From Gyrodactylus bullatarudis (lineage: Eukaryota; Platyhelminthes; Monogenea; Gyrodactylidea; Gyrodactylidae): a stretch of DNA of 64,000 nt. The stretch lies in NCBI GenBank assembly GCA_012064415.1, contig SSNU01000227.1, positions 62,001-126,000 of the forward strand, read 5' to 3'. Position numbers and translations under genes: made by a program. Shown here one piece after another: positions 1-10,700 of this stretch (its first letter is position 1; the number at the start of each line of letters is the position of its first letter). Under the pieces are notes generated by a model that did no database searches, was not told the DNA's origin, and saw only the letters and a list, made by a program, of their open reading frames with translations.

Positions 1-585
1 ACAAACATAATAAATAAACAATTATATGATGCTTTCTTGATTGGCTGGCCTTTTAACCTATCTAAGGGATCGATCAATATTGATTTCATCAACAAACTCA
101 AAAAGCTTTCCAAAGAAACTTCTCAGTTTTTCATTAAAGATGATTCCTCTGATCTCGACAAGATTATCCTATTTGCTGGCCTAGAAAATTTCAAAAACAT
201 CTCCAAAGATGAAAATGATATACCAATCTATAAAGCTGATTATGAACAGTTTGAAGAAAAGAACATGCTTCCTTGGGCAAAGGATGAAGAATTAATCCAC
301 CCAGAAGATGTGTTATTAGAAGAGGATAAAATTAATAAACAGACACCTTGTGGTATAAATTTGAGTCAAAATACCAAAGTTAAACGGGCATGTAAAAATT
401 GTTCATGTGGCCTTAAAGAATTAGAGGAGAAGCTAGAATTAACCGATAATGTAAAATCTTCGTGTGGAAACTGTTATCTTGGTGATGCTTTTAGATGTTC
501 ATCCTGTCCTTACAAGGGTTTGCCCCCCTTTAAACCAGGTGAAAAGGTGAAAATAGACAAGGATCTCCTTGACATCGATATGTGA
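1..585 (+). CDS. CIAPIN1: Anamorsin (CIAPIN1/Dre2), C-terminal part
   Basis: This is the carboxy-terminal part of anamorsin, the Fe-S protein that takes electrons from the diflavin reductase NDOR1 in cytosolic iron-sulfur cluster assembly. The frame is open from base 1, so the gene starts outside the window. The two family cysteine motifs are clear: CKNCSCG with an upstream Cys (the 2Fe-2S site), and [19 protein letters not shown] (twin CX2C, also the Mia40-type motif), followed by [11 protein letters not shown]. The protein ends at a TGA at 583-585. The N-terminal methyltransferase-like domain is only partly inside the window. An AATAAA signal follows at 596-601. Identification is firm from the motifs. 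Confidence 0.93.
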   Translation, partial: TNIINKQLYDAFLIGWPFNLSKGSINIDFINKLKKLSKETSQFFIKDDSSDLDKIILFAGLENFKNISKDENDIPIYKADYEQFEEKNMLPWAKDEELIHPEDVLLEEDKINKQTPCGINLSQNTKVKRACKNCSCGLKELEEKLELTDNVKSSCGNCYLGDAFRCSSCPYKGLPPFKPGEKVKIDKDLLDIDM

Positions 586-595
586 GAAAAAATGT

Positions 596-608
596 AATAA
601 AATTTATT
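596..608. terminator. Overlapping polyadenylation signals of two convergent genes
   Basis: AATAAA on the plus strand at 596-601 would serve anamorsin, and TTTATT at 603-608 is AATAAA on the minus strand for PIG-M. The stop codons are only 54 bp apart, so the two 3' ends must abut or overlap. Seen in sequence; use as polyA sites is inferred. Confidence 0.6.
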
Positions 609-639
609 ATCAAAAGAATACACATTTTTACCATAGAAT

Positions 640-1866
640 CTACGAAGTTTTAGTTTTTCTCTTTTCACAACATTTGATTAAAATCATAATGACGGTTACA
701 TTGCATAAGAACATTATTGCGCTCTTGAGAAATAGATCGAGGAACCTACTTTCGCCAAGAATTTCAACTTGATAGGCTGAGTGTAGCCAAATGCTTTGTC
801 CTGAAATCCATAGGACAATTGATGTTAGCAACTTGAGCATATTCTTTTTAATATTGACACTTTCACACAATAAAATTGGAAGGAATATCAAGAACCATGA
901 GAAATATTGTGAGGTGTAGACTTTGTTGTAAACGACAAATGCAAAAGTTGACAAGAATAATGAAGTGGAAACTCGATCCGAAAATGCAAGACCTATTTTG
1001 ACCAGGAGTAGTGAAACTGGAATGATACTGGATATTTTGAACAAGGTCATCAAAATTTGGCTTGATGCATTAGATGACTGTAATAAATAGAATGGATAAA
1101 AGTATAAGGAAAAGTTGTGCTTGAAATCAACCCTCTTCAAATGGTAAAGATATCCCTGTTCAATGAATGCATTTCCAAATACACAATAAAATGCGAAAGT
1201 CATTCCAATAACACTGAGTGCACAGGGAATAAAGAATTGGTACAATTTTATATTTATAATCAGGTTTTTAAGGCATTTATTTTTTCCGTTTAGATTAAAA
1301 AAGAAAGTTGGAAAGAAAATAATAGGATAAATCTTCAAATGGATTGATATTCCATACAAAAGTCCAGAGAAATAATAATTCTGTTTCAGGAAGAATAAAA
1401 GTGTTGCTAGAACGAATACAGATATAAAAGATTCAGCGTTACCACGAGCTGATATGACAACAGTAAGAGGATTAAATATCCAAAAAATAGCAATAAGTTT
1501 ATTTGAAATATTGTCATCAATTCGTAGGACGTTCATAATTGATTTTATTAGAGCTGAGCATATCAAATCACAGGTAATGAAGAGAAATTTTCCATAATAT
1601 GAGAAAAATGCATAGGTCCCAAGTTCTCCTGGAGTTAAAACTATGGCCAATATGGGAGAATATCGGTAAGTAGGAACTTCTAGATACGTATCCTCCGATT
1701 TAGATCCTAAGAGCAAATTTTTTGCAGCATTTCTAAATACGAGATAGTCAACATCAGTAAATTTGAGATTGTTAAGCAGCTTGTACTCATCAACAACATA
1801 TGATATGATAATAAAAATGAAACGGAACAAGAAACCAGCTATATTTAGTGCTGTGAACTTGTTCAT
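640..1866 (-). CDS. PIGM: GPI mannosyltransferase 1 (PIG-M)
   Basis: A single-exon 408-aa membrane protein. PIG-M adds the first mannose of the GPI anchor from dolichol-phosphate mannose in the ER lumen. After a first membrane segment it has the family DXD motif in TDVDYLVF (residues 37-44). Further on come YRYSP, LGTYAFFSYYGKFLFITCDL, and many hydrophobic helices, including the conserved NP in FWIFNPLTVV and RGNAES. Length agrees with the family (about 400-425 aa). The start ATG at 1866 puts the first transmembrane helix at residues 8-25. It lies tail-to-tail with anamorsin; its upstream side is occupied by a mariner remnant. No frame breaks are seen. Confidence 0.93.
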   Translation of the reverse strand: MNKFTALNIAGFLFRFIFIIISYVVDEYKLLNNLKFTDVDYLVFRNAAKNLLLGSKSEDTYLEVPTYRYSPILAIVLTPGELGTYAFFSYYGKFLFITCDLICSALIKSIMNVLRIDDNISNKLIAIFWIFNPLTVVISARGNAESFISVFVLATLLFFLKQNYYFSGLLYGISIHLKIYPIIFFPTFFFNLNGKNKCLKNLIINIKLYQFFIPCALSVIGMTFAFYCVFGNAFIEQGYLYHLKRVDFKHNFSLYFYPFYLLQSSNASSQILMTLFKISSIIPVSLLLVKIGLAFSDRVSTSLFLSTFAFVVYNKVYTSQYFSWFLIFLPILLCESVNIKKNMLKLLTSIVLWISGQSIWLHSAYQVEILGESRFLDLFLKSAIMFLCNVTVIMILIKCCEKRKTKTS

Positions 1867-2112
1867 TGAGTATTCTAGATTTTATTTTATTCTGGAGGTA
1901 TAAAATTTATGCTATAATTATATCGTACAATTTAATTATTAAATTTTGATACCTGAGGTATTATTCGTCAAATAATTTATCAATTAAAACAACAGAATTT
2001 TGTTTGATAATCAATCTTTTGTTTAACCATTTGACGATCAACTAAGAGTGTAATAATTTTTTTTCAAATTAAAACCTCTTGATTATGTATAATATCAAAG
2101 AAATTCATTTTA

Positions 2113-2973
2113 TTAGGTCGCGTCAAAAGTAATGAGACTTTTTAGATAAAATAATAGATTTGAAAATTTTCATAAAAATAACCAAAGTCACAAATCAAAA
2201 TATTCTCCACCAGAATTTATACATTTCTACGAACGAATATGAAGTTGATCTATCCCATCAGCGTAGAAATCTTGGCTTTATGAGTCAAAAAAGTTGATTA
2301 GGACATTTTCTACTTCTCCTTTATTGAGAAATTTTTTCCCCTTTAAGAAATGCTGCATAGACCTGAATAGATGGTAATTTCGATATTCTCATCTTGAAAA
2401 TTTTTTTACATGTTTTGCAAGATGTGGTCGAGCGTTGTCCTGTTGGAAAGAAATCCTGTCGAATCTTGGAAATTTCTCCTTCAATTTGGCAACCATCTAC
2501 TTCAAAGAGTTCAGATATCTTTGTGATGTAATTGTCTGACCATAATCTATCAGTTTATAGTGGATGATTCCTTTTCTCGTCCAAAAAACTGTCAGCATAA
2601 CCTTCTTTGAAAACCTGTTAAGAGAGGGTTGAGTCGCCTTCTCACCAACCCGTTTCCAGGACCTTTTACGACTCTGATCTTCCAGATAAATCCATTTTTC
2701 ATCTGTCGTTATAATTTTCTTGAGAAAACTGTTGTAACTGAGTCTATGGGCAAGTCTACTACAAGCTTAAACACGTTTTCCTTTTTGACTTTCATTCAGA
2801 TCATGAGGTACCCATCTGTCAAATGAATTTTTGAAATTATCTTTTCTAAGAGCACGTAGAACGGAAGACTGACTAACATTCAAAACAGAAGAAATCATTC
2901 TTGAAGATGGTTCCTCTTCAATTGCTTCAATGATTGAAGATATATCGACGATTGAATATCTGACGCAACCTAA
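2113..2973 (-). mobile_element. Deleted mariner-family (DD34D) transposon
   Basis: An 861-bp element bounded by inverted ends TTAGGTCGCGTCA (2113 onward) and TTAGGTTGCGTCA (read inward from 2973), each flanked by TA (2111-2112 and 2974-2975), the mariner target duplication. On the minus strand, conserved mariner transposase pieces follow in order: FDRWVPHDLNESQKGKRV, TTDEKWIYLED, SRKRSWKRVGE, VMLTVFWTRKGIIHY, SFQQDNARPH, YHLFRSMQ, FYADGIDQL and SGGEYF. The frame is broken by stops, and the segment that should hold the third catalytic aspartate (SPDLAPSD-type) is missing. Full mariners are about 1.3 kb, so this is a non-autonomous deletion derivative. Confidence 0.88.
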
Positions 2974-3950
2974 TATTTTAGAAATAATAAAGTCGTTCTG
3001 GAAATAGTCTTCGCGTTAGATTTGACGCTCACGCTAAAAAATGATTTTCCTAGCTAATTTTTTATTGCGAACTAAAAAATTTATATCTTGAAAAAAAGCG
3101 TAAGATGAAGAGCAATTCAGGAAGAGAAAAAATTTTTTTTTGATCAAGATCAGATCTCAGAGTATGGATCAAAAACAGGATTGAAAATTAAAAAAAATAA
3201 TAATATTGAGTCTTGTGAGTATTTACTCACTAGTAGTGAAATTAACTCTTTCAGTACAAGGGGTATGAAAGTTTTTTTATGGCTGATTAATCCTGAATCC
3301 TAGAGACTGTAGTTTGGTGTGTAAAATTATTTAATTTCAGTCTTTGTTGACGGAAAACAGATTATCTCTCATTTCTACAAATGTTCTTTGATTCATCAGT
3401 ATATTTGTAACTTCTGTCGATTCAGGCTGCACTGCGGAGGGGTAAAAACAAGATTGAATCGAAAGGGACCCTTTTGGAAAGGCTGCAATTGCTCGATGAA
3501 GCAATGAGCTGAGTTTTGCTTTAATGAAATTATAATAATAACTTACTACATTTGAGAAATAAACTCGTTTACTGATTTAGAAATTGCAAAATTTTGCACA
3601 CTTTGCAATCAATTGCTTCTCAACAAATTGTTGGAACTAACTCATAGACTTTTACTTTTTAACAATCGAATTTGTTTATTGATAAATACTTATCTTTCAC
3701 TTTAATAGCCACTTGTATTTACTTGGTTATATCTCTATCAATATGTAGTGTTTTGAGATCAAAAAATTTAAAGTAGTGGTCTGTAAATTTGAGTAAATCC
3801 AGAGATGTAATTTCATCTCTGAGTTGGCAAGAACTCGTAAATTCCTGATTTGTTTTACTACTATTGAGTAACTTTATTTTTTCAAGAAAAAAATAAGATA
3901 TTTTTATTCAGTAAAGTTCATCATTTTTCGCATAAAAAGTTTTTTCTACA
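2974..3950. other. Intergenic, no gene seen
   Basis: About 1 kb of AT-rich sequence between the mariner remnant and the HSP70 promoter. No open frame with codon structure, RNA gene or repeat shared with the rest of the window was recognised. A slightly GC-richer patch near 3425-3520 matched no known snRNA or tRNA. Confidence 0.4.
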
Positions 3951-3953
3951 GTT

Positions 3954-4071
3954 TTCTAGAATATCACGCTGGAAATGTAACTTCGTACTACCAAGTTCGT
4001 AGTAAAATTTTCAACTTTGAACATGATTGGTTGATAAATTGTTCTAGAAGGAATGAATACAGGTGTATAAG
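3954..4071 (+). promoter_or_regulatory. Heat-shock promoter of HSP70 (HSEs, CCAAT, TATA)
   Basis: Two heat-shock-factor sites with alternating TTC/GAA units are visible: TTCTAGAA at 3954-3961 and TTCTAGAAGGAA at 4042-4053. An inverted CCAAT box (ATTGG) lies at 4026-4030, and TATAAG at 4066-4071 is 43 bp before the ATG. The 5' leader must therefore be very short. Stress induction is inferred from these sites. Confidence 0.7.
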
Positions 4072-4113
4072 TAGGTGGGAGATACTCCAAAATCTTTATC
4101 GTGTGAATGAGAA

Positions 4114-6120
4114 ATGACATCTGTAGGCATTGATCTTGGAACAACCTACTCCTGTGTTGGCATCTTCAAAAATGGCAAAGTCGAGATAATTGCTAACGAT
4201 CAAGGTAATAGGACAACACCTAGCTATGTTGCTTTCACTGATACAGAACGATTAATCGGGGATCCAGCAAAGAATCAGGTCGCAATGAATCCAGAAAATA
4301 CGATTTTCGATGCAAAAAGATTAATCGGTAGAAAATTCAATGATCCTGCCGTTACATCTGACATCAAGCATTGGCCATTCAAAGTGATAAATTCTGGGGA
4401 TAAGCCAAAGCTTCAAGTTACGTTCAAGGATGACACAAAAGAATTCTTCCCAGAAGAAATTTCATCCATGGTCTTGGTCAAGATGAAGGAAATAGCCGAG
4501 GCTTATCTCGGAAAAAAAGTCTCGAATGCTGTTATTACTGTTCCAGCTTATTTCAATGATAGTCAGAGGCAGGCGACAAAAGATGCTGGTGTCATTAGTG
4601 GCCTTAATGTTTTGAGAATCATTAATGAGCCAACTGCAGCAGCTATTGCTTATGGTTTAGACAAGAATAAAGCTAAGGAAACTAACGTTCTCATTTTTGA
4701 CTTGGGTGGGGGTACTTTTGATGTTTCTGTCCTCACTATAGATGATGGAATTTTCGAAGTTAAATCAACTGCTGGTGATACCCATCTTGGCGGTGAAGAT
4801 TTTGATAACAGGATGGTCAACCATTTCCTTGAAGAGTTCAAGAGAAAAAACAAGAAAGATGCAAGTGTGAATAAAAGAGCCCTAAGGAGGCTAAGGACCG
4901 CTTGTGAGAGAGCCAAAAGGACTCTAAGCTCAAGTACTCAGGCCTCAATTGAAATTGATTCCTTTTTCGATGGAGCCGATTTCTATACCAGTATAACTCG
5001 GGCTAGATTTGAAGAGTTATGCTCTGATTTATTTAGAAATACACTGGAACCTGTTGATAAAGCATTGAAGGATGCAAAAATGGACAAGAGCAGTATACAT
5101 GAGGTTGTTTTAGTAGGGGGCTCAACTCGTATACCAAAAGTGCAGAAATTGTTAACAGATTACTTCAATGGAAAAAGTTTGAATCAATCAATCAATCCTG
5201 ATGAGGCTGTCGCTTATGGAGCTGCTGTCCAGGCTGCTATTCTCTCAGGAGATAAAAGTGAGGAAATTAAAGATCTCTTGTTACTTGATGTTGCTCCACT
5301 CTCGTTGGGTATTGAAACGGCTGGAGGTGTTATGACAACTATAATAAAACGTAACACCACAATTCCTACGAAACAAACAACAACCTTTACCACATATAGT
5401 GATAATCAACCAGGTGTACTAATACAAGTTTATGAAGGAGAGCGTGCTATGACCAAGGATAATAATTTCTTGGGCAGATTTGACTTGAGCGGCATACCAC
5501 CGGCTCCGAGGGGTGTACCTCAAATCGATATAACATATGACATTGATGCAAATGGTATACTGAATGTTACAGCTGTAGAAAAATCGAGTGGTAAAGAAAA
5601 TAAAATCACCATTACTAATGACAAGGGTCGCTTATCCAAAGATGATATTGAACGTATGGTTAACGAAGCTGAAAAGTATAAAAAGGAAGATGAAGAATCC
5701 AGGGATAGAATAGCTGCCAAGAATGCTCTGGAAAGTTATGCCTTCAATATGAAGGCATCTGTGCAAGACTCAAAGGTTGAAGGGAAAATACCAAAGGAAG
5801 ATGTCGAAAAAGTCGTTGAAGTGTGTGACAATGCTATTAAATGGTTGGAAACCAACCAAACTGCTACCAAAGAAGAATTTGATCATCAACAAAAAGAACT
5901 GGAAAAAATATGTAGTCCGATTATCACAAAATTATATCAGGCTGGAGGAGCTCCGGATGGAATGCCGGGCGGTATGCCAGGTGGAATGCCGGGCGGCATG
6001 CCAGGTGGAATGCCGGGCGGCATGCCGGGTGGAATGCCGGGTGGTATGCCTAGTGGAATGTCTGGTGAAAATTCGCAGGGTGCAGAAGGTTCTGGTCCTA
6101 CGATTGAAGAAGTTGATTGA
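4114..6120 (+). CDS. hsp70: Cytosolic HSP70 chaperone with long GGMP tail
   Basis: An intronless 668-aa HSP70, the ATP-driven chaperone that binds exposed hydrophobic peptides with J-domain partners and nucleotide exchange factors. All three HSP70 signatures are present: GIDLGTTYS (residues 4-12), [14 protein letters not shown] (about 197-210) and [16 protein letters not shown] (about 335-350). The C-terminus is GPTIEEVD, the cytosolic type that binds TPR co-chaperones. Before it lies a DGMP unit and seven perfect GGMP units. It closely resembles the second HSP70 at 58.2 kb but has the longer tail and more AT-rich codons. No introns, TATA and heat-shock elements upstream suggest a stress-inducible copy. 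A polyA signal lies at 6159-6164. Confidence 0.98.
   Translation: MTSVGIDLGTTYSCVGIFKNGKVEIIANDQGNRTTPSYVAFTDTERLIGDPAKNQVAMNPENTIFDAKRLIGRKFNDPAVTSDIKHWPFKVINSGDKPKLQVTFKDDTKEFFPEEISSMVLVKMKEIAEAYLGKKVSNAVITVPAYFNDSQRQATKDAGVISGLNVLRIINEPTAAAIAYGLDKNKAKETNVLIFDLGGGTFDVSVLTIDDGIFEVKSTAGDTHLGGEDFDNRMVNHFLEEFKRKNKKDASVNKRALRRLRTACERAKRTLSSSTQASIEIDSFFDGADFYTSITRARFEELCSDLFRNTLEPVDKALKDAKMDKSSIHEVVLVGGSTRIPKVQKLLTDYFNGKSLNQSINPDEAVAYGAAVQAAILSGDKSEEIKDLLLLDVAPLSLGIETAGGVMTTIIKRNTTIPTKQTTTFTTYSDNQPGVLIQVYEGERAMTKDNNFLGRFDLSGIPPAPRGVPQIDITYDIDANGILNVTAVEKSSGKENKITITNDKGRLSKDDIERMVNEAEKYKKEDEESRDRIAAKNALESYAFNMKASVQDSKVEGKIPKEDVEKVVEVCDNAIKWLETNQTATKEEFDHQQKELEKICSPIITKLYQAGGAPDGMPGGMPGGMPGGMPGGMPGGMPGGMPGGMPSGMSGENSQGAEGSGPTIEEVD
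5968..6051 (+). repeat. Coding minisatellite, seven 12-bp GGMP units
   Basis: Seven in-frame copies of a 12-bp unit of the type GGN GGN ATG CCN encode (GGMP)7 near the HSP70 C-terminus. The paralogue at 58.2 kb has GGIP plus one GGMP, so the array has expanded here. It is GC-rich against the local background. Confidence 0.9.
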
Positions 6121-6908
6121 AAATTTTATTCAGATTATTTCAGTCTATTTTAATGTGAAATAAAATTTTAGCTACTAGTAGTTTAAACTTTAAAAGCACT
6201 TTTTTTCACTAATTATTGGTAGGCATGAAAAAATTTATTTTAATGTGGTGTAATCAACATGATTCATTTCCTGATAGACTCTGCTCCTTAAATTAGAATC
6301 TGTAGTTGGCTGATTTTTTCGAAATTTCAAAATTCATTTTTTGAGTAAAGTCTTGACCATCTTAAAGGTGGATAAATTTTGAATCGAATAGGATAATTTT
6401 TATTAGTGCAATGACATTTTCAGGCTACCAAATTAGTCAGAAAAGTTGGATTGAACGAAAAAATTATAAAAGATTTGCAAAAAATCCGGTTTTCTCTTTG
6501 ATTGAACATTTTGAGATTAATTTTTCGGTTGGAGTTCGTTAATTTTTGCACGAATCTATATTCAAATTTTTTTATTATTCTCTCTTCTGATTGATTGAAA
6601 ATGAAATTTATTTTATTCTATGATAGAATATGATAGAATTTCTATCCTGTTAGCTTTGCTTGAATAAAAAACCCGAAATTTTATTTGCTACGCTACTTTC
6701 AAGCAACTTAATAATAAAGTTTTGATGATAAAGTTAGTAATCAGCTCTTAGATTCTCTAGTAGAGAATCTCAACCTGTAATCGCTGATTAGTAATCAGCC
6801 TATGAAAAATAATCTACAGAATTAAAGTACAAAAAGTTTTATTATACAAAAAGGAAGAATACATACTCAAACAAAAATGATTTTACAAAAAAAGGAAAAA
6901 TGATTGAA
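6121..6908. other. Intergenic with two perfect palindromes
   Basis: No gene is seen. The stretch begins with the HSP70 3' end (AATAAA at 6159-6164). At 6750-6770 lies a perfect 21-bp palindrome (arm AGATTCTCTA, one central base), and at 6783-6799 a perfect 17-bp palindrome (arm GCTGATTA, one central base). The 12-mer TTAGTAATCAGC occurs directly repeated at 6734-6745 and 6788-6799, on both sides of the first palindrome. Confidence 0.6.
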
Positions 6909-7661
6909 CTAGTGCACTTTAACTGGGGCAAGTGATATTTTACGGTTATCGAGACCGTTTATTGAAAGCCATTTGAGCTTATTGTAGTTGATTTTTTCCA
7001 TAATTTTTTGCTTTCTTCTTTTAACAATAGGAATTTCATAGTCTGTTTCGTCTGCAAAATAACAATTACTTGGCATCTTTCTAGCAACACTAAAGCCAAA
7101 ATTATCCAGAAGGGGATTTGGAATAAGTTTCCTGTCGTTTAATTTCTCTTGAGCGTTATTCAGTTTGGAATTCATAGGATTTTTACAGTTTTTATCAACT
7201 TTGAGGGTACGGTTAAGAGGATCCGTGCAGAACCAAGCAGCCATTGGTATTTCTGAAACCGATAGCTTCTTAAGAGCTATCGAATTAATAAGCTCAGACT
7301 TACATCTTTTCCCTATAATATCTATAAAATCATGTACATTGACAGCATCACCAAAATAATCTTTGCATTTAGCATTCAATAGATTTTCATTTTTCTTAAC
7401 TGCTGGATTGCTCTTAACTGAATCAGGAAGTGACTTTTGTTTTTTTGAAATCTTTTCTGCAGGTGGAGTAGGGACTTTTTCGATTTTCTTTATCATTTTA
7501 CTTTTATCAAAATGAGTATCTTTCAAAGACTTCAATAGAGCTTTTCGGATAGAAATTTCTTCTTTCCATGGAACATTTAGAAGATCAACCTATAAGGGTA
7601 ATTTATGGAATATTACGGTTTTCTTAACATCTGATAATTTTCTACTTTTTGTCTTTTTCAT
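6909..7661 (-). CDS. Unrecognised 241-aa basic protein
   Basis: Two exons: 7661-7617 and 7589-6909, separated by a 27-bp intron (gtaata...cttatag). Exon 1 starts at an ATG and gives MKKTKSRKLSDVKKT; exon 2 continues in frame with VDLLNVPWKEEISIRKALLK. The protein is lysine-rich at both ends, has a low-complexity KVPTPPAEK stretch, and a C-terminal half with NPLLDNFGFSVARKM and DYEIPIVKRRKQKI. There is no signal peptide or membrane segment; a nuclear location is plausible from the basic clusters. I do not recognise the family. Its start faces endophilin 121 bp away, so they probably share a promoter. Gene reality is supported by the intron signals and long open frame. Confidence 0.7.
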
Positions 7662-7782
7662 CTTACGTTTGAAAAATTATATTGTCAAAACAAACTATAG
7701 AGCAATAAAAAATTGTTGTTTGAATTCATGTTTCCCATGTACTCATATTTCTGTTGATTAAGAGGTATTTTGAACAATAAAA
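7662..7782. promoter_or_regulatory. Putative bidirectional promoter, unknown gene / endophilin
   Basis: Only 121 bp separate the start codons of two divergent genes. Any promoter for both must lie here or inside the first exons. No clear TATA element was identified. Inference from spacing. Confidence 0.45.
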
Positions 7783-10700
7783 ATGTCTTTTGCTGGTCTT
7801 CGCAAGCAACTCAACAAGGCCAATCAAGTATATGCTTATAATTTTATTTTTAGTTTGTCACTGAGAAGTTTGGAGCAGCCGAAGGAACAAAGCTTGATAA
7901 TGATTATATACAAATTGAAAAACAAATCGATGTTATGAACAGGCTTATCGAGGATTTAATTGCTAGAACACAAGAATATCTTCAGCCTAATCCTGCATAC
8001 AGAGCAAAATTAATGACTTATCAAACCATAAACAAATTACAGGGAAAAACAAAGCCAGTTCTATATCCATTGGCTGAAGGACAATTATCTGAGTCATTTC
8101 TCAAGTACGGAAAGGATTTAGAAACCACTGCTTATGGAGAATGTCTTATCAAAGCCGGTGAACATTATAAATTTATGGCAGATATTCGCTATCAAATGGA
8201 AGACTCTGTTAGGGACAACTATTTAATGCCTCTTACAGAAATGCAAAATAATCAGCTTAAAGATATCAATTATCACCGGAAAAAACTTGAAGGTCGACGT
8301 TTAGACTTTGACTGTAAAAAGAGAAAACAAGAAAAAGTTGTTCAAGGTGGTGTCAAACTCCCTGAAGATGACGTACGTATAGCTGAAGAGAAATTTAATG
8401 AGTCAAAAGTAAACGCTGAAACAGCCATGATCAGCTTCCTAAATTCTGACGTCGTACATATCCAAGCACTTACAGAATTCGTCAGTGCACAGCTAAAGTA
8501 CCATCGAAAAGCAACTGAAATCATGGAAAAACTTGAGGAATATCTTATTGAAAAGTATGTATTTTTAATCTATATCTCATTCGAACAATAAAAAATTTTA
8601 TCGTTGAATCTATAATGAAAATCGATACTTTTGAATTAATTTAAAGCTGTAATTAATTCTAGATTTCACTGGACTGGAATTCCAACCAGTTTATTCTTGG
8701 AATTAGTTTCAATTTTTTTTCTAAAATGTTCCTAATCAAGACTCGTATACAAAGTGTTCATTAAGTAATTCAAATTTACTTTCAACTAAACTTGGATTCT
8801 TGATAATTTATTATCAATTTTTCAGCTCACCAAGCTCATTTATAAATCAATACCTGCAAGTAATACATCTTTATACGAATAAGAGGTCTTTTGAAGGAGG
8901 AAATTATTTCCACTCGAGTACTTCTTCCTATTCTTCTAGAGTTCTTTCATTTATGCTAATGCATACCGGACGATAATAATCTAGGGAACGCTAAAATGAA
9001 GAGTTTTCGTAATCCATGTTTGCTGTTTAATTTAAATTTGTTAATTTATTTTTACTAAATTCCTATACACAAAGGGAGATAAATTAAACATTATATTCAA
9101 ATGAAACGAGTAAAAGGGACACAGATAGAAATATTTATTAATTGGCTAGATATATCATTCTTGTTTTTTTTTATTTATGAATATTTCCTATTTATTCTGC
9201 AGATAAAAATATTTCAGACGAGTGAGAAAATCCATATTGATCTTCTCCTCTTGTGTAGAGACAGCTATGCTTTTTACTCAAAAAAATAAAATTTTGTACA
9301 AGAGAGTTTATTGTTGATCAATGATAAAAGGGTAGCAGCTCGCTTCAAATTTAATCCCTGGAATTGTCTAAATCTAAAGCTAATTGCAACAATACATTTC
9401 TTAATGCTTAACCATCTTTATTGATTCATCATTCTTATACGACCAAGATGTTCAATGAACATTGTTCATGAGTATTAACCTCTGTCTCTATTATAATTGT
9501 TAAATGGAATTAACTAGCTCTTCAAATTAATCCATAAAATTAATTAAAATTCGCTGAATGGAACCAGTTAACAACTAAGCCTAGATTAATTTTTCACATT
9601 CCATTAACACATTCTTGATAAAGGAGAATTATTATTTTAATAATCCAGCATTAAGATGCCCAAAACCTATCAAAAACATAACTTTTGATTCTTCTTTTAT
9701 GATCTATGACTCAGGCTTGGTTTTCTATCCTCTATCAAATGATGACTCTACCTGATTACTTTTGAAGGTATTAATAGAAAGATTAGTCATAAAATTGTCT
9801 TTTACCCAGAAATAGAACAGATAGTATGATCAATATTCCCACTATAATGGTTATCTAGACGATCTAATCCTTCAGAATAATATTATGAATTTTTCTGAAA
9901 ACTAATTTCAAAATTAAATTGAGCTTAGATAACAGCAGTATCAAAAAGTTCCATTTCTTTTATTTTCAAGATTTTTATCTTTTTAATCTGACTCGGAATC
10001 CACAAATATTTGAGCCTTTTAAAATATAGATTCAACTTAATCTTTTACACACTTCTTCGAGTTAAAATATTCCTTATAAAGAAAGAATAGCAGTGCCTTT
10101 ACATTGCTTTTAACAAATAAGCAAGCAAACGGATATTTGTTGATAATTTTTCAAAAACCTAATTCACCCAGATATTTCTGCCTTGATTGAGATCATTTGG
10201 TAACTGATATAAACTTTCTAACCAATGTTATCTATTTTAATTACAGGTTGTAAAAAATGTTTGTTGAATACCTGGCACTTTTTGGAGTTTTTATCTCATG
10301 CTAATTCCTTGCATATTGAGCATGCCCATATATAGTCTTAGTACTGTAGTAAACTGGTGATCAACTAATAATAAGAATCCATTTCTCCCCCATCTGTACA
10401 ACTTTGAAAGATTCTCTTTTTTACTTTTCATCAAGAGAAAAAGAGAGAGGCTTGCAAATACATTGCATGTTTATTTCCAATAAAAAATTGAGCCAATATC
10501 CTACTCTCTCAGTTATGTATATCTAGAGCTAGTTGGTAAGAATTTACTATTTTTCTCCGGAAAAGTTGTAAAAATAAAAAAATTCCAAAAAATATAGACT
10601 ATTCATTTTGAATTTCGAAAGAGAGCCACTTTTTTTACTTTTGAGCTCAAAAATGGGGAACTCATTGTGGAGATATAAAAACCACACGTGAATATTTTGT

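Noticed and set aside
5777..6163. 128-codon open frame inside the first HSP70
   Set aside because: It lies wholly in another frame of HSP70 and its Cys/Arg-rich end is a shifted reading of the GGMP repeat.
8826..8859. Possible small endophilin exon after the BAR exon (acceptor ttttcag, donor gtaata)
   Set aside because: It enters in the right phase but leaves in phase 0, after which the next exon (12465) reads a stop; the direct join of 8554 to 12465 is clean.
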